From NCBI RefSeq assembly GCF_023612095.1, contig NZ_CP086235.1, positions 3,111,501 through 3,175,500 on the forward strand: a stretch of 64,000 nucleotides of DNA. The letters run 5' to 3'. The notes below the pieces were generated by a model. That model was not told the DNA's origin, did not search any database, and was given only the letters and a program-made list of their open reading frames with translations. This DNA is from Cytobacillus firmus. GTDB taxonomy: Bacteria > Bacillota > Bacilli > Bacillales > Cytobacillaceae. Shown here piece by piece: positions 44,627 to 52,149 of the stretch. Position numbers and translations under genes: made by a program. The stretch's first letter is position 1. Every line of letters begins with the position of its first letter.

Positions 44627-44812
44627 ATGAAGAATATCAAGTGGCCTTTATTAGCCTTTGCGATAGGAGCAGCTATATGCATGATGGGTATAGGCGTTGC
44701 GGTGGCTGAAAGAAGCATGTTTGGGATCATCCTGGCCATTATCGCTTTAATCCTTGTAATGGGATACGGTTTTAAAACTAAGAAGAAGATGAGAGAAGAA
44801 GGTTCGTTATAA
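44627..44812 (+). CDS. ylaF: YlaF: small membrane protein (DUF5325)
   Basis: 61 residues, two hydrophobic helices (about 7-28 and 32-51) and a basic end KKKMREEGSL. Matches the YlaF family by position and pattern. TGGGAGTGAAATT precedes the ATG. Function unknown. Divergent from typA, followed by a terminator 3 bases after the stop. Confidence 0.9.
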   Translation: MKNIKWPLLAFAIGAAICMMGIGVAVAERSMFGIILAIIALILVMGYGFKTKKKMREEGSL

Positions 44813-44815
44813 TTT

Positions 44816-44845
44816 AAAGCTGCAGCGGATGGCTGCAGCTTTTTT
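44816..44845. terminator. Terminator between ylaF and the GNAT gene
   Basis: AAAGCTGCAGC (44816-44826) and GCTGCAGCTTT (44832-44842), then T-run on the plus side. Confidence 0.9.
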
Positions 44846-45316
44846 TCATATTAATGGACAGACCATTATTAAAAATTCCCGGCCATCATCGGAAGTCTCC
44901 GTCTTGAACTGCTCAAATCCGGCATCAGATAAAAAGTAAATCCAATAGTTCCGATTTTCAGGGACACCCGCAAACAAAGACTTTTCGCCTTTCTTCTTTA
45001 ACTCAGCGGTCAACAGTTCAATAACCTTTGTTCCTATTCCTTTTCTTCGCATTTCTTTTTTAACCAGGATCGTACCGAGCCACGGCTTCCGGTTAGAAGG
45101 GGATAAATTCACATGGAAAGTGACGGCTGTTCGTTCTCCGTCAATACGCCAAATTCTCCACTCCCCATTTAATTCCTGATGCCTGGCCATATAATTGCAA
45201 AGGTTATTCCCGCATTTTTCTTCTTCTTCCCAGTCGGTGCTATCCTTAATGACTTCTAAAAAAAAGGGCTGGTCTTCCTCTGTGAACTTGCTGCTTGCTA
45301 TGCTACCATTTTCCAT
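44846..45316 (-). CDS. GNAT-family acetyltransferase
   Basis: 156 residues. GNAT pattern with LGTILVKKEMRRKGIGTKVIE (the acetyl-CoA binding loop) and the end segment FLSDAGFEQFK. Overlaps the suhB gene by 14 bases, so it is translated after it as one message. Substrate unknown. The overlap and shared strand make a two-gene unit suhB-GNAT. I do not know a B. subtilis counterpart at this place. Confidence 0.85.
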   Translation of the reverse strand: MENGSIASSKFTEEDQPFFLEVIKDSTDWEEEEKCGNNLCNYMARHQELNGEWRIWRIDGERTAVTFHVNLSPSNRKPWLGTILVKKEMRRKGIGTKVIELLTAELKKKGEKSLFAGVPENRNYWIYFLSDAGFEQFKTETSDDGREFLIMVCPLI

Positions 45317-46103
45317 TTTTTAAGTATTCTTTCATAATTTGCTGATGCAACCCTGGCTTAGAGACAAAAACAGAATTGTTTTCAAGGTAGTTCAGCTCCT
45401 CACCTTTAACGGTTGTCGCAATTCCTCCCAATTCCTCAATCATAATCACACCAGCAGCGAAATCCCATGGAGCGAGGCGCATGGTTATGTATGCATCAAC
45501 TCTCCCGGATGCTATATATGCCATTTCCATTGCTGCTGAACCGTAGGACCGTGTTCCCCTTGCATTTCGTACAAGTGGAGCCAGCAGTGATGGATCAATC
45601 CTTCTATTTTCGGTAACCCATGTGGCATTCAATCCAATGATCGCTTTTGACACATCCGTTTCCTTTAAGGGAGGAAGTTCCAAATCATTCATGAATACAC
45701 CGTGCCCTTTCATGCAATGATATAACTCGTCATGAACTACATCATATATTAATCCGATTTTGCCTTTTCCATTTTCATAAATGCCGACTGAGATCGCAAA
45801 GTTTCTCTGCTGATGGACAAAGTTCATTGTTCCGTCAATCGGATCAATAATCCAGACGATTCCATCCAGGTCATTTAGCTTATCACCAAAACCTTCTTCA
45901 CCAAGTATCCGGTGCTCAGGGTATTTTTCATTTATTTTCTTTATGAAGAATTGTTCTGTTTCCTGGTCAATATCTGTCACTAAATCGTTCGCATTTGATT
46001 TGGTGGTTATGGTCAGAGTTTTGCTGAAAGAATTTTTAATATTCCCGCCCGCCTCTTTTATTAAGGCTTTGGCATATGTATGAATCTCACTCCAATTTGT
46101 CAT
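45303..46103 (-). CDS. suhB: Inositol monophosphatase family protein (SuhB/YktC)
   Basis: 266 residues. The Li-sensitive phosphatase motifs are complete: GEEGFGD (metal Glu), WIIDPIDGTMNFVH and WDFAAGVIMIEELGG. Dephosphorylates inositol-1-phosphate and related substrates using Mg2+; in bacteria SuhB homologues also have RNA roles. B. subtilis YktC sits in the same place. The GNAT gene overlaps its 3' end. An inverted repeat lies about 85 bases upstream of the start. Confidence 0.93.
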   Translation of the reverse strand: MTNWSEIHTYAKALIKEAGGNIKNSFSKTLTITTKSNANDLVTDIDQETEQFFIKKINEKYPEHRILGEEGFGDKLNDLDGIVWIIDPIDGTMNFVHQQRNFAISVGIYENGKGKIGLIYDVVHDELYHCMKGHGVFMNDLELPPLKETDVSKAIIGLNATWVTENRRIDPSLLAPLVRNARGTRSYGSAAMEMAYIASGRVDAYITMRLAPWDFAAGVIMIEELGGIATTVKGEELNYLENNSVFVSKPGLHQQIMKEYLKNGKW

Positions 46104-46186
46104 GGGTCAGCCCTCCGCATAGTGATAGCATTAAAATATTTCTAGCTTAAATGAAATAGCAAGGTACTTCAAGTTATATACTCTCC

Positions 46187-46205
46187 AATGATAGGCGTTA
46201 TCATT
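46187..46205. promoter_or_regulatory. Inverted repeat upstream of suhB
   Basis: AATGATA-GGCGT-TATCATT: 7-bp arms and 5-base spacer. Its core TGATAGGCGTTATCA matches 12 of 15 positions of the Fur-box consensus, with the centre differing. It lies between suhB and MITE copy 3. Operator identity uncertain. Confidence 0.35.
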
Positions 46206-46261
46206 TCCGCGTGTATAATTATTTGCCGAAGACAAGCTGTGATTTTTGGATTAAAAATAAT

Positions 46262-46481
46262 GGCTCTTTTCGTATAAATTGTTGTTTTTCGCTTATCAAT
46301 GTTGTCCGTTTATTTCCGTTCCAGGATGCTCGCTTTCCACGGGGCGGGCGGTGAGCCTCCTCGACGCTGCGCGTCTGTGGGGTCTCACCTGTCCCGCTAC
46401 TCCCGTAGGAGTCTCGCACCTTCCACTACAATCAACTCAGTAAATATAATATAAATAGCAACAAACTTTGCGAAAACAGCC
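46262..46481. mobile_element. MITE-like repeat, copy 3 (220 bp)
   Basis: Inverted ends GGCTCTTTTCGTATAAATTG and (reverse complement) GGCTGTTTTCGCAAAGTTTG. A perfect 8-bp target duplication AAAATAAT at 46254-46261 and 46482-46489 defines both ends. Core shared with copies 1 and 2; about as close to copy 1 as can be judged by eye. No open frame of sense. Inserted in the T-rich tail of the terminator of the neighbouring 46583 gene. Confidence 0.9.
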
Positions 46482-46489
46482 AAAATAAT

Positions 46490-46523
46490 AAACGAACCCC
46501 TCATAGTATCATGGAGTTCGTTT
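46490..46523 (-). terminator. Terminator of the 46583 gene
   Basis: AAACGAAC (46490-46497) pairs with GTTCGTTT (46516-46523), extended by CC/GG with one mismatch. On the minus strand it is followed by ATTATTTT, which is the duplicated target of MITE copy 3. Confidence 0.7.
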
Positions 46524-46582
46524 CTAATTTTTTCTTCTTATTTGCATTTTTTCTGCCTTTTCTCCTTTATCGGCAATTCATC

Positions 46583-46777
46583 TTATAGTGCTTTTAATCT
46601 AAGAAGTTCCTGCCTGATTTTTTCCAGCTTTAGCTTAGATTGTTTTTGAAGGTCTTCATTCTTTTCTGACATGGCATCAAACAAAGTAGCAAGCTCATAG
46701 TCCATTTCCAGCCTTAAAACCGCTGTCCTTTCCCTATCACCATTTTTCTTTTTCACTGTATTCATTAGTTGTTTCAT
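46583..46777 (-). CDS. Small conserved-type protein, possibly YkzI
   Basis: 64 residues from ATG 46777, with GGAAGGGG upstream; the TTG 7 codons earlier is rejected because that ribosome binding site would lie inside the gene. MKQLMNTVKKKNGDRERTAVLR then a helical, charged stretch to LLRLKAL. No known motif. A small protein near yktA-yktB is known in B. subtilis as ykzI; identity is only a guess. Has its own terminator. Confidence 0.7.
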   Translation of the reverse strand: MKQLMNTVKKKNGDRERTAVLRLEMDYELATLFDAMSEKNEDLQKQSKLKLEKIRQELLRLKAL

Positions 46778-46972
46778 TAGACAGTACACCCCTTCCAAAA
46801 GTGTTTAATTTTCTGATTATTTTTACTTTTATCATATGAAGGACAATTCTCGGTTGCAACTAATTTGTGCGATAACCTAAAACTTTATTTCACCAATTCC
46901 ATAGAGCTTTAAATTTTTGGATTGTTTCCGGGTATGCTACAATATTTGACAAAGCATACAGGAGGTCAGCTT

Positions 46973-47593
46973 ATGTCTTTTTCCGGTTTTACAAACGATG
47001 ATTTTGATGTCTTTAAAATAGATGGATTGGATGAAAGAATGGACAGGTTAAAATCTGTTATTAGGCCTAAATTAGAAGAATTGGGCCGCCATTTTGCACC
47101 ATCCCTCTCCAGCCTGTCAGGAGTTGAAATGTTCCCTCATGTTGCCAAACATGCGAGAAGAACAAAGAATCCGCCAAATGATACTTGGGTCGCATTTGCA
47201 AGCAATGCGAGAGGGTATAAAATGCTTCCACATTTCCAGATAGGATTATGGGAAACTCATGTATTTATCTGGTTTGCCATAATCTATGAAGCACCAGATA
47301 AAATCGCTGCAGGCAAGTTATTTGAGAACAGCCTGGACAAAATTTATAAAGAAATACCCAGCGATTATGTCTGGTCCGGAGACCACACAAAACCAGATGC
47401 TGTTTTACATGAGCGAATGGACAAGGAAGAGTTGAGATCCATGTTTCAGCGTCTGCAAAATGTTAAAAAAGCGGAAATTCTTTGCGGCTATCATATTTCT
47501 CGAGAAGATGCCGTTCGCATGTCACCTGATCAGTTTATTGAAAAAGCTGAATCTGTATTTAGAAATTTATTACCCCTATACAAATTGGCATAA
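46973..47593 (+). CDS. yktB: YktB (UPF0637/DUF1054)
   Basis: 206 residues from ATG 46973; GGAGG lies 7 bases upstream. SGFTNDDFDVFKIDGLDERM start and HVFIWFAIIYEAP are family features. Cytosolic, structure known for relatives, no biochemical role established. Divergent from the small 46583 gene and convergent with yktA; good terminator follows. Confidence 0.92.
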   Translation: MSFSGFTNDDFDVFKIDGLDERMDRLKSVIRPKLEELGRHFAPSLSSLSGVEMFPHVAKHARRTKNPPNDTWVAFASNARGYKMLPHFQIGLWETHVFIWFAIIYEAPDKIAAGKLFENSLDKIYKEIPSDYVWSGDHTKPDAVLHERMDKEELRSMFQRLQNVKKAEILCGYHISREDAVRMSPDQFIEKAESVFRNLLPLYKLA

Positions 47594-47621
47594 ACATGTT
47601 TTCAGAACGTGGATTTGGCAT

Positions 47622-47665
47622 AAAAAAAACAAAACCTTCAGCAAGTTGAAGGTTTTGTTTTTTTT
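47622..47665. terminator. Bidirectional terminator between yktB and yktA
   Basis: AAAACAAAACCTTCA and TGAAGGTTTTGTTTT arms with longer A/T extensions, 6-base loop. Confidence 0.92.
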
Positions 47666-47670
47666 AAAGT

Positions 47671-47946
47671 CTATTTCTGCATTTTTAATTTGTCCCCGGC
47701 TGAACGTTCTTTAGCCAATTTTACTGTCCTGTAGGAGGAATAGCCGCTTTGTTCTTCAAAGTCATCGCAGATGTTTTTCTCCTGAGCTTTCCCCGGAACG
47801 ATTTCCTTGAAGCGTCTATATGCATTCATGAATTGTTCCCGCTCAATTCCTTTTTCGTATGCCATTTCAATGCTTTCAAAATATTTTATAACATCCACAA
47901 TTTCTTCTGTCGACCAATCCTGGTCAATCGGGTACTGATATTCCAT
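47671..47946 (-). CDS. yktA: YktA (UPF0223)
   Basis: 91 residues, the family length. [20 protein letters not shown] and [13 protein letters not shown] are diagnostic. Small, soluble, helical; unknown function. GAGGTGAAAGGTA precedes the ATG. A multi-hairpin element lies just upstream. Confidence 0.92.
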   Translation of the reverse strand: MEYQYPIDQDWSTEEIVDVIKYFESIEMAYEKGIEREQFMNAYRRFKEIVPGKAQEKNICDDFEEQSGYSSYRTVKLAKERSAGDKLKMQK

Positions 47947-47995
47947 TACCTTTCACCTCATTTATGATATTCATGATGCATTTTATCGCAGTCTA

Positions 47996-48120
47996 ACGGG
48001 CAGTAAGTCCCCACTTCCAGACTCAGAGAAATCAAAGGAGGATAAGTGGGGTCAAACTGCCCGTAAAGGCCCGATTGGTTCAACTAACAATCACTGGGGG
48101 ATAAGGCCCCCCACTGATTG
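47996..48120. repeat. Multi-hairpin element (PATE- or structured-RNA-like) between yktA and the nitronate monooxygenase gene
   Basis: Three hairpins in 125 bases: (1) ACGGGCAGT (47996-48004)/ACTGCCCGT (48056-48064) enclosing CCCCACTT (48009-48016)/AAGTGGGG (48044-48051), with AAAGGAGGAT in the loop; (2) GATTG/CAATC (48073-48092); (3) AATCACTGGGGG (48089-48100)/CCCCCACTGATT (48108-48119), one C-C mismatch. The flanks share TTTATC. No gene fits and no T-run follows. Strong subterminal palindromes without inverted ends resemble IS200/IS605-derived elements, which is inference. Confidence 0.6.
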
Positions 48121-48136
48121 AAGTTTCACTTTATCA

Positions 48137-49096
48137 TTAATTAGTCCATTTCCCCCTGATGGTTTCACCTTCTGCTATAATCCGCTCGAATAGTTCTTCC
48201 ACGGACGGGATATCCTTAATTAATCCCATAACTTGTCCAGCCCATGCAAACCCTTCCTGATCTTTCCCTTCATATATATATTTCTTATTAGCATTCCCGC
48301 TAATGTAATTTTTTAACTGCTCATAGCCGCCGTTTTGTTTTTCAATTTCCAGTATCTTATCCGACCATGGATTCGCAATCACCCTTGCAGGTGCACCTAT
48401 AGTTCTTTTAATGACAACTGTGTCATTTTCTGTTCCTTCGACTAAGCGGTTTTTATATAATTCAGAAGCATGGACGCATTCCTTTGTTGCAACAAATCTT
48501 GTTCCCATCTCAATACCATCTGCTCCAAGACTTAATGCTGCCATCAAGCCCCTGCCGTCTCCGATTCCACCTGAGGCAATCACAGGTATGGAAACAGCAT
48601 CGGCCACCTGAGGAACGAGGATGAAGGTTCCAATATCATCCCTGCCTAAATGCCCGCCACCTTCCTGCCCTACAACCATTACTGCGTCAGCCCCAAGCTC
48701 CTCCGCCTTTACTGCCTGCCTTTTTGCTGCCACAAGAACAAGCTTCTTAACATTTACACCCTTTAATTGATCAAAAATAGGTGCAGGATTTCCTCCTGTC
48801 ATAGAAATAACGGGAACTTCTTCTTCAATGGCTATATCCAGATAATCAGAGAATGGTCTTCCATGCTGCCCAATCGCAAAATTAACCCCAAATGGCTTAT
48901 CTGTCAATTTCTTAACCTTTTGAATCTCGTCTCTTAATTTTTCCGGACTGCTGAGAGACATTGCGGTAACCTGCCCTAAACCTCCTGCATTTGAAACAGC
49001 GGCAGCCAGATCTGAATAGGCAAGATGGGCAAGGCCGCCCTGTATAATTGGATATTTAATTTTCAGTAATTCTGTCACACGTGTATTCCAGTTCAT
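48137..49096 (-). CDS. Nitronate monooxygenase family FMN-dependent protein
   Basis: 319 residues, TIM barrel. Typical stretches: KYPIIQGGLAHLAYSDLAAA, NFAIGQHG, VMVVGQEGGGHLGR (FMN phosphate loop and catalytic His), IPVIASGGIGDGRGL, GADGIEMGTRF. Oxidises alkyl nitronates, or acts as an enoyl-ACP reductase-like (FabK-type) enzyme in some members; which applies is unclear. GGAGGGTACATAA precedes the ATG. Single gene between the hairpin element and speA. Confidence 0.9.
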   Translation of the reverse strand: MNWNTRVTELLKIKYPIIQGGLAHLAYSDLAAAVSNAGGLGQVTAMSLSSPEKLRDEIQKVKKLTDKPFGVNFAIGQHGRPFSDYLDIAIEEEVPVISMTGGNPAPIFDQLKGVNVKKLVLVAAKRQAVKAEELGADAVMVVGQEGGGHLGRDDIGTFILVPQVADAVSIPVIASGGIGDGRGLMAALSLGADGIEMGTRFVATKECVHASELYKNRLVEGTENDTVVIKRTIGAPARVIANPWSDKILEIEKQNGGYEQLKNYISGNANKKYIYEGKDQEGFAWAGQVMGLIKDIPSVEELFERIIAEGETIRGKWTN

Positions 49097-49268
49097 TTAT
49101 GTACCCTCCATTTCTTCATAACTTTTATTTCGATTTATATGGTTTAAATTCCTGTTAACTTCTAAAACTAAACGGAAACTGAATTGTGGAGGCGAATGTC
49201 CGAAAAAGACACGCTTTAACAGAATGAAAAAACAATAGAACTTTCTATGCAAAGGGATTGAATAATGC

Positions 49269-49274
49269 TATAAT
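49269..49274 (+). promoter_or_regulatory. Extended -10 promoter of speA
   Basis: TGCTATAAT with TATAAT at 49269-49274, no good -35. Leader of about 58 bases to the speA TTG start. Confidence 0.5.
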
Positions 49275-49338
49275 GCAAATGTTTTAAATCAGCTTGAAGC
49301 TTTTAGAAATATTATTATTAAAGAGGTGTGGGAATAAG

Positions 49339-50808
49339 TTGTCTCAATACAAAACACCGTTATTCAGCGGTTTGCTTGCACACGCAAAGAAGGATCCCGT
49401 ACAGTTTCATATACCCGGCCATAAAAAAGGAGCAGGGATTGATCCGGAATTCAGGGAATATATTGGTGATAATGCACTTGCCATTGATTTGATCAATATT
49501 GGCCCGCTTGATGATCTCCATCAGCCAAAAGGCATTATTAAAGAAGCCCAGGATCTTGCAGCTGAAGCCTTTGGAGCGGATAAAACATTCTTTTCTGTTC
49601 AAGGAACAAGCGGAGCCATCATGACCATGGTTATGGCTGTATGCGGTCCAGGAGATAAAATTATTGTTCCGAGAAATGTTCATAAATCAGTCATGTCTGC
49701 CATTGTTTTTTCAGGCGCAACTCCTATCTTTATACATCCTGAAATTGATGAAAACCTGGGCATATCTCATGGGATTACAACTGAATCAGTATCAAAAGCC
49801 CTTGAACTTCATCCGGACGCAAAAGGGGTATTAGTGATTAACCCTACTTATTTCGGTGTTTCGGCAGATTTGAAGAAAATCGTCGAAATTGCACATTCAT
49901 ATAATGTGCCCGTCCTGGTTGATGAAGCCCATGGTGTGCATATTCACTTCCATGATGAGCTGCCATTATCCGCCATGCAGGCAGGTGCTGATTTAGCAGC
50001 AACATCTGTCCACAAACTGGGCGGGTCCATGACGCAAAGTTCAATTTTGAATATGAAAGGAAATCTTGTTTCGGCTAAAAGGGTTCAATCCATTTTAAGC
50101 ATGCTGACAACAACTTCCACTTCCTATTTATTGCTTGCCTCCCTGGATGTTGCCAGGAAACGTCTGGCTACAGAGGGAAAGGAACTCATTCAAAAGACGA
50201 TTGATTTGGCCCAATCCATTCGCCGCCGCATCAATGAGATTGACCGGCTCTATTGTGTCGGTGAAGAAATACTGAAAACCAAAGCGGCGCATGACTATGA
50301 TCCGACCAAATTGATTATTTCAGTCAAAGAGCTTGGCATGAATGGTTTCGATGTGGAGAATTGGCTTCGGGAACATCATAATATTGAAGTAGAAATGTCT
50401 GATTTATATAATATCCTTTGCATTGTTACCCCTGGTGACTCTGAACGGGAAGCCGATATTTTAGTTTCTGCTCTTGCCGAACTCGCCAGTGATCGCAAAG
50501 GGAATACTGAAAAGCTTGAAACTCAAGTGCTTCTCCCTAACATTCCCGTTTTATCGCTTACACCCCGTGATGCATTTTATGCTGATACAGAGCTTGTTCC
50601 ATTCGACGAATCTGAGGGCAGAATAATTGCTGAATTCATTATGGTTTATCCGCCTGGGATACCTATTTTTATTCCGGGAGAAATCATAACCGGGGAAAAC
50701 CTCCGTTATATAAAAACGAACATGGAAGCTGGACTGCCGGTTCAGGGACCAGAGGATTATGATTTCAAGTATCTTCGCGTTATTGAAGAGCACAAGGCAA
50801 TCAGATAA
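49339..50808 (+). CDS. speA: Arginine decarboxylase
   Basis: 489 residues from TTG 49339 (MSQYKTPLFSGLLAHAK), same length as B. subtilis SpeA; AGAGGTG ends 10 bases upstream. Orn/Lys/Arg decarboxylase fold type I: FHIPGHKKGAG, PLP-Lys in ATSVHKLGGS, VDEAHGVHIHF, VYPPGIPIFIPGE. Converts arginine to agmatine for spermidine synthesis. The ORF upstream of the TTG is not coding. Its terminator is shared with the convergent SR1 RNA. Confidence 0.97.
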   Translation: MSQYKTPLFSGLLAHAKKDPVQFHIPGHKKGAGIDPEFREYIGDNALAIDLINIGPLDDLHQPKGIIKEAQDLAAEAFGADKTFFSVQGTSGAIMTMVMAVCGPGDKIIVPRNVHKSVMSAIVFSGATPIFIHPEIDENLGISHGITTESVSKALELHPDAKGVLVINPTYFGVSADLKKIVEIAHSYNVPVLVDEAHGVHIHFHDELPLSAMQAGADLAATSVHKLGGSMTQSSILNMKGNLVSAKRVQSILSMLTTTSTSYLLLASLDVARKRLATEGKELIQKTIDLAQSIRRRINEIDRLYCVGEEILKTKAAHDYDPTKLIISVKELGMNGFDVENWLREHHNIEVEMSDLYNILCIVTPGDSEREADILVSALAELASDRKGNTEKLETQVLLPNIPVLSLTPRDAFYADTELVPFDESEGRIIAEFIMVYPPGIPIFIPGEIITGENLRYIKTNMEAGLPVQGPEDYDFKYLRVIEEHKAIR

Positions 50809-50813
50809 TATGC

Positions 50814-50846
50814 AAAAGAGCCTTCCATTTAGGAAAGGCTCTTTTT
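50814..50846. terminator. Terminator shared by speA and SR1
   Basis: GAGCCTTCC and GGAAAGGCTC arms with one bulged base, A-rich upstream and T-tract on both strands. It begins 6 bases after the speA stop and closes the SR1 transcript on the minus strand. Confidence 0.85.
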
Positions 50847-50857
50847 ATGGTTAATGG

Positions 50858-50986
50858 TTATTTGTTTGTCTTCTCTGTTTTTTCTCCGTCGCAGCAATTG
50901 CATTTTTTTGAATATAAAACAGTTACTTTTTCATCCTCAAAGTGATCAATAGTTGAATTGCAAGCCTGGCATACGATTGTACCCAT
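50858..50986 (-). CDS. sr1P: GapA-binding peptide SR1P
   Basis: 42 residues from ATG 50986 (MGTIVCQACNSTIDHFEDEK...). Conserved start and CxxC pairs (CQAC and the C-terminal CNCC) agree with SR1P. AAAGGAGA lies 8 bases upstream. In B. subtilis the peptide binds GapA and promotes RNase J1 action and gapA mRNA stability. It is too short for an ordinary ORF list but fits family, position and regulation. Confidence 0.93.
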   Translation of the reverse strand: MGTIVCQACNSTIDHFEDEKVTVLYSKKCNCCDGEKTEKTNK

Positions 50987-51017
50987 CTTTTCATTCTCCT
51001 TTTCAATGAGTTTTATT

Positions 51018-51031
51018 TGAAAGCGCTTTAT
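51018..51031. promoter_or_regulatory. cre site at the SR1 transcription start
   Basis: TGAAAGCGCTTTAT matches 13 of 14 positions of TGWAARCGYTWNCW. It lies at about +5 to +18 of SR1, a roadblock position. CcpA has a minor repressive role on SR1 in B. subtilis. Confidence 0.7.
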
Positions 51032-51041
51032 CTTTAAATCT

Positions 51042-51070
51042 ATAATAATATAACATTATTAATTTATCAA
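51042..51070 (-). promoter_or_regulatory. Sigma-A promoter of SR1
   Basis: Minus strand TTGATA (51070-51065), 17-base spacer, TATTAT (51047-51042): 10 of 12 matches. CcpN-type sites overlap and flank it. Confidence 0.8.
51047..51057 (-). promoter_or_regulatory. CcpN-type motif, proximal
   Basis: AATGTTATATT matches 10 of 11 positions of the CcpN consensus TRTGHYATAYW and overlaps the SR1 -10 region. Confidence 0.6.
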
Positions 51071-51077
51071 GCCTAAT

Positions 51078-51088
51078 TGTATAACATA
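51078..51088 (-). promoter_or_regulatory. CcpN-type motif, distal
   Basis: TATGTTATACA matches all 11 positions of TRTGHYATAYW, 7 bases upstream of the SR1 -35 element. CcpN represses SR1, gapB and pckA on glucose in B. subtilis. Confidence 0.7.
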
Positions 51089-51157
51089 ATTATTGTTTTA
51101 AATTGGCATTTCCCTTATTACCCATTAATACCCTTTATAAATAGTATGTCATAATAT

Positions 51158-51188
51158 AAAAAACAGACCATTTATGGCCTGTTTTTTT
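51158..51188 (-). terminator. Terminator of the DUF3055 gene
   Basis: AAAAACAG-CCA and TGG-CTGTTTTT arms with one mismatch, T-rich on both strands, just downstream of the stop. Confidence 0.8.
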
Positions 51189-51196
51189 ATATTATT

Positions 51197-51496
51197 TTAG
51201 TCATATTGTTCCTCAAAACGGGCACCTGGGATTGCTTCTAAGAAAAATTCGCTTAAATCTGCAGCCTGTTCGTATAAATCAAGCTTGAATGCCTTTTGCA
51301 AATATTCGATGTCTTCGAGATCTTTAGGGTCGAGGAGGGTTGAGCGGCCTGTCTGCATACAAATAACCAGAGGCTTGGAAAAGAAGAGGTTTGTATATAC
51401 GATTCCAAAATCATAACGTGTTGACTCCGTTGTAAAGCCAACAAAACGGACATTCACGTTTTCATGCTCATCATAGAGCTTCTCAAAAAAATCCAT
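51197..51496 (-). CDS. DUF3055 family protein
   Basis: 99 residues. Family pattern NVRFVGFTTESTRYDFGIVY and DLEDIEYLQKAFKLD, acidic C-terminal FLEAIPGARFEEQYD. Small cytosolic protein, function unknown. AAGGAGGAATCTT precedes the ATG. Lone gene with its own terminator, between SR1 and a divergent DUF1885-like gene. Confidence 0.85.
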   Translation of the reverse strand: MDFFEKLYDEHENVNVRFVGFTTESTRYDFGIVYTNLFFSKPLVICMQTGRSTLLDPKDLEDIEYLQKAFKLDLYEQAADLSEFFLEAIPGARFEEQYD

Positions 51497-51670
51497 AAGA
51501 TTCCTCCTTATTTATAATAATATTCTAAATATTATTATAATTCATTTTAGGCTATTTGACAAGTAATTTAAATTTCCCTTACTATTTTAAGTTGTCATAA
51601 GATTTTATCTAATGCTAGAATGGAAGAGGATGTTCATTACCATAATTATTGGGATAATGGGGGAAAGAAG

Positions 51671-52105
51671 TTGGCAGCTAATTCATTTATCAAGCTGGTT
51701 CCTTCATCAGCTAAGGAAAATATTTCAACAGAAGAGCTTAAAGAACTTTTTTTTTATTATAGGGATATTACTGGAAAAACAGGCAGCCAGATTAAATGGG
51801 AATATGATGATGCTGCTTTTCCTTATGAGATAAAAGAGACGCCTGAAGCAAAAGGAACCTGGTTTTACCTGCATTCTCAACATGACCGATATAACGCCAT
51901 ATTGCTTGGCATTGACAAAGAAAAAGTGAAGGATGAAGACGGTTCTGAACGTGAGCAGTCTTACATACAAGTTACATTGCCGGAAGGTGCTACATTCGGA
52001 GATAAAGGCAAAGCAAATGAATTTTGCAAATTTCTCGCTAAAAAACTTCAAGGTGAATTGCACCTTTTCAATGGAAGAGTTATGTATTTTTATAAAAGAA
52101 AATAA
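51671..52105 (+). CDS. DUF1885-like protein
   Basis: 144 residues from TTG 51671; TGGGGGAAAGAAG ends just upstream, so the ORF start at 51620 is rejected. The pattern SFIKLVPSSAKE, TEELKELFFYYRDITGKTG and DDAAFPYEIKE fits DUF1885 as I know it. Soluble, unknown function. Terminator shared with the convergent deacetylase gene. Confidence 0.75.
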   Translation: MAANSFIKLVPSSAKENISTEELKELFFYYRDITGKTGSQIKWEYDDAAFPYEIKETPEAKGTWFYLHSQHDRYNAILLGIDKEKVKDEDGSEREQSYIQVTLPEGATFGDKGKANEFCKFLAKKLQGELHLFNGRVMYFYKRK

Positions 52106-52117
52106 TCGAATTATTTA

Positions 52118-52149
52118 AAAATGAGAACAGCAGGAGCTGTTCTCATTTT
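52118..52149. terminator. Bidirectional terminator between DUF1885-like and deacetylase genes
   Basis: AAAATGAGAACAGC (52118-52131) and GCTGTTCTCATTTT (52136-52149), 4-base loop. Its right arm overlaps the end of the deacetylase gene. Confidence 0.9.

Larger units (their letters stand above)
50814..51035 (-). ncRNA. sr1: SR1 dual-function small RNA
   Basis: About 220 bases from the predicted start (about 51035) to the shared terminator, close to the 205 nt of B. subtilis SR1. Position between speA and the pdh region is the same as in B. subtilis. It encodes the peptide SR1P. In B. subtilis SR1 base-pairs with ahrC mRNA and its peptide stabilises gapA mRNA through GapA. Promoter and operators are listed separately. 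The ahrC pairing cannot be checked here. Confidence 0.85.

Noticed and set aside
46219..46419. A 66-codon minus-strand ORF inside MITE copy 3
   Set aside because: Basic, low-complexity translation of the GC-rich repeat; the same core in the other copies is not open in a matching frame.
32002..46481. The three repeats as CRISPR or as rRNA/tRNA remnants
   Set aside because: They are dispersed, about 200 bp, bounded by inverted ends and target duplications, and show no spacer structure or RNA gene features.
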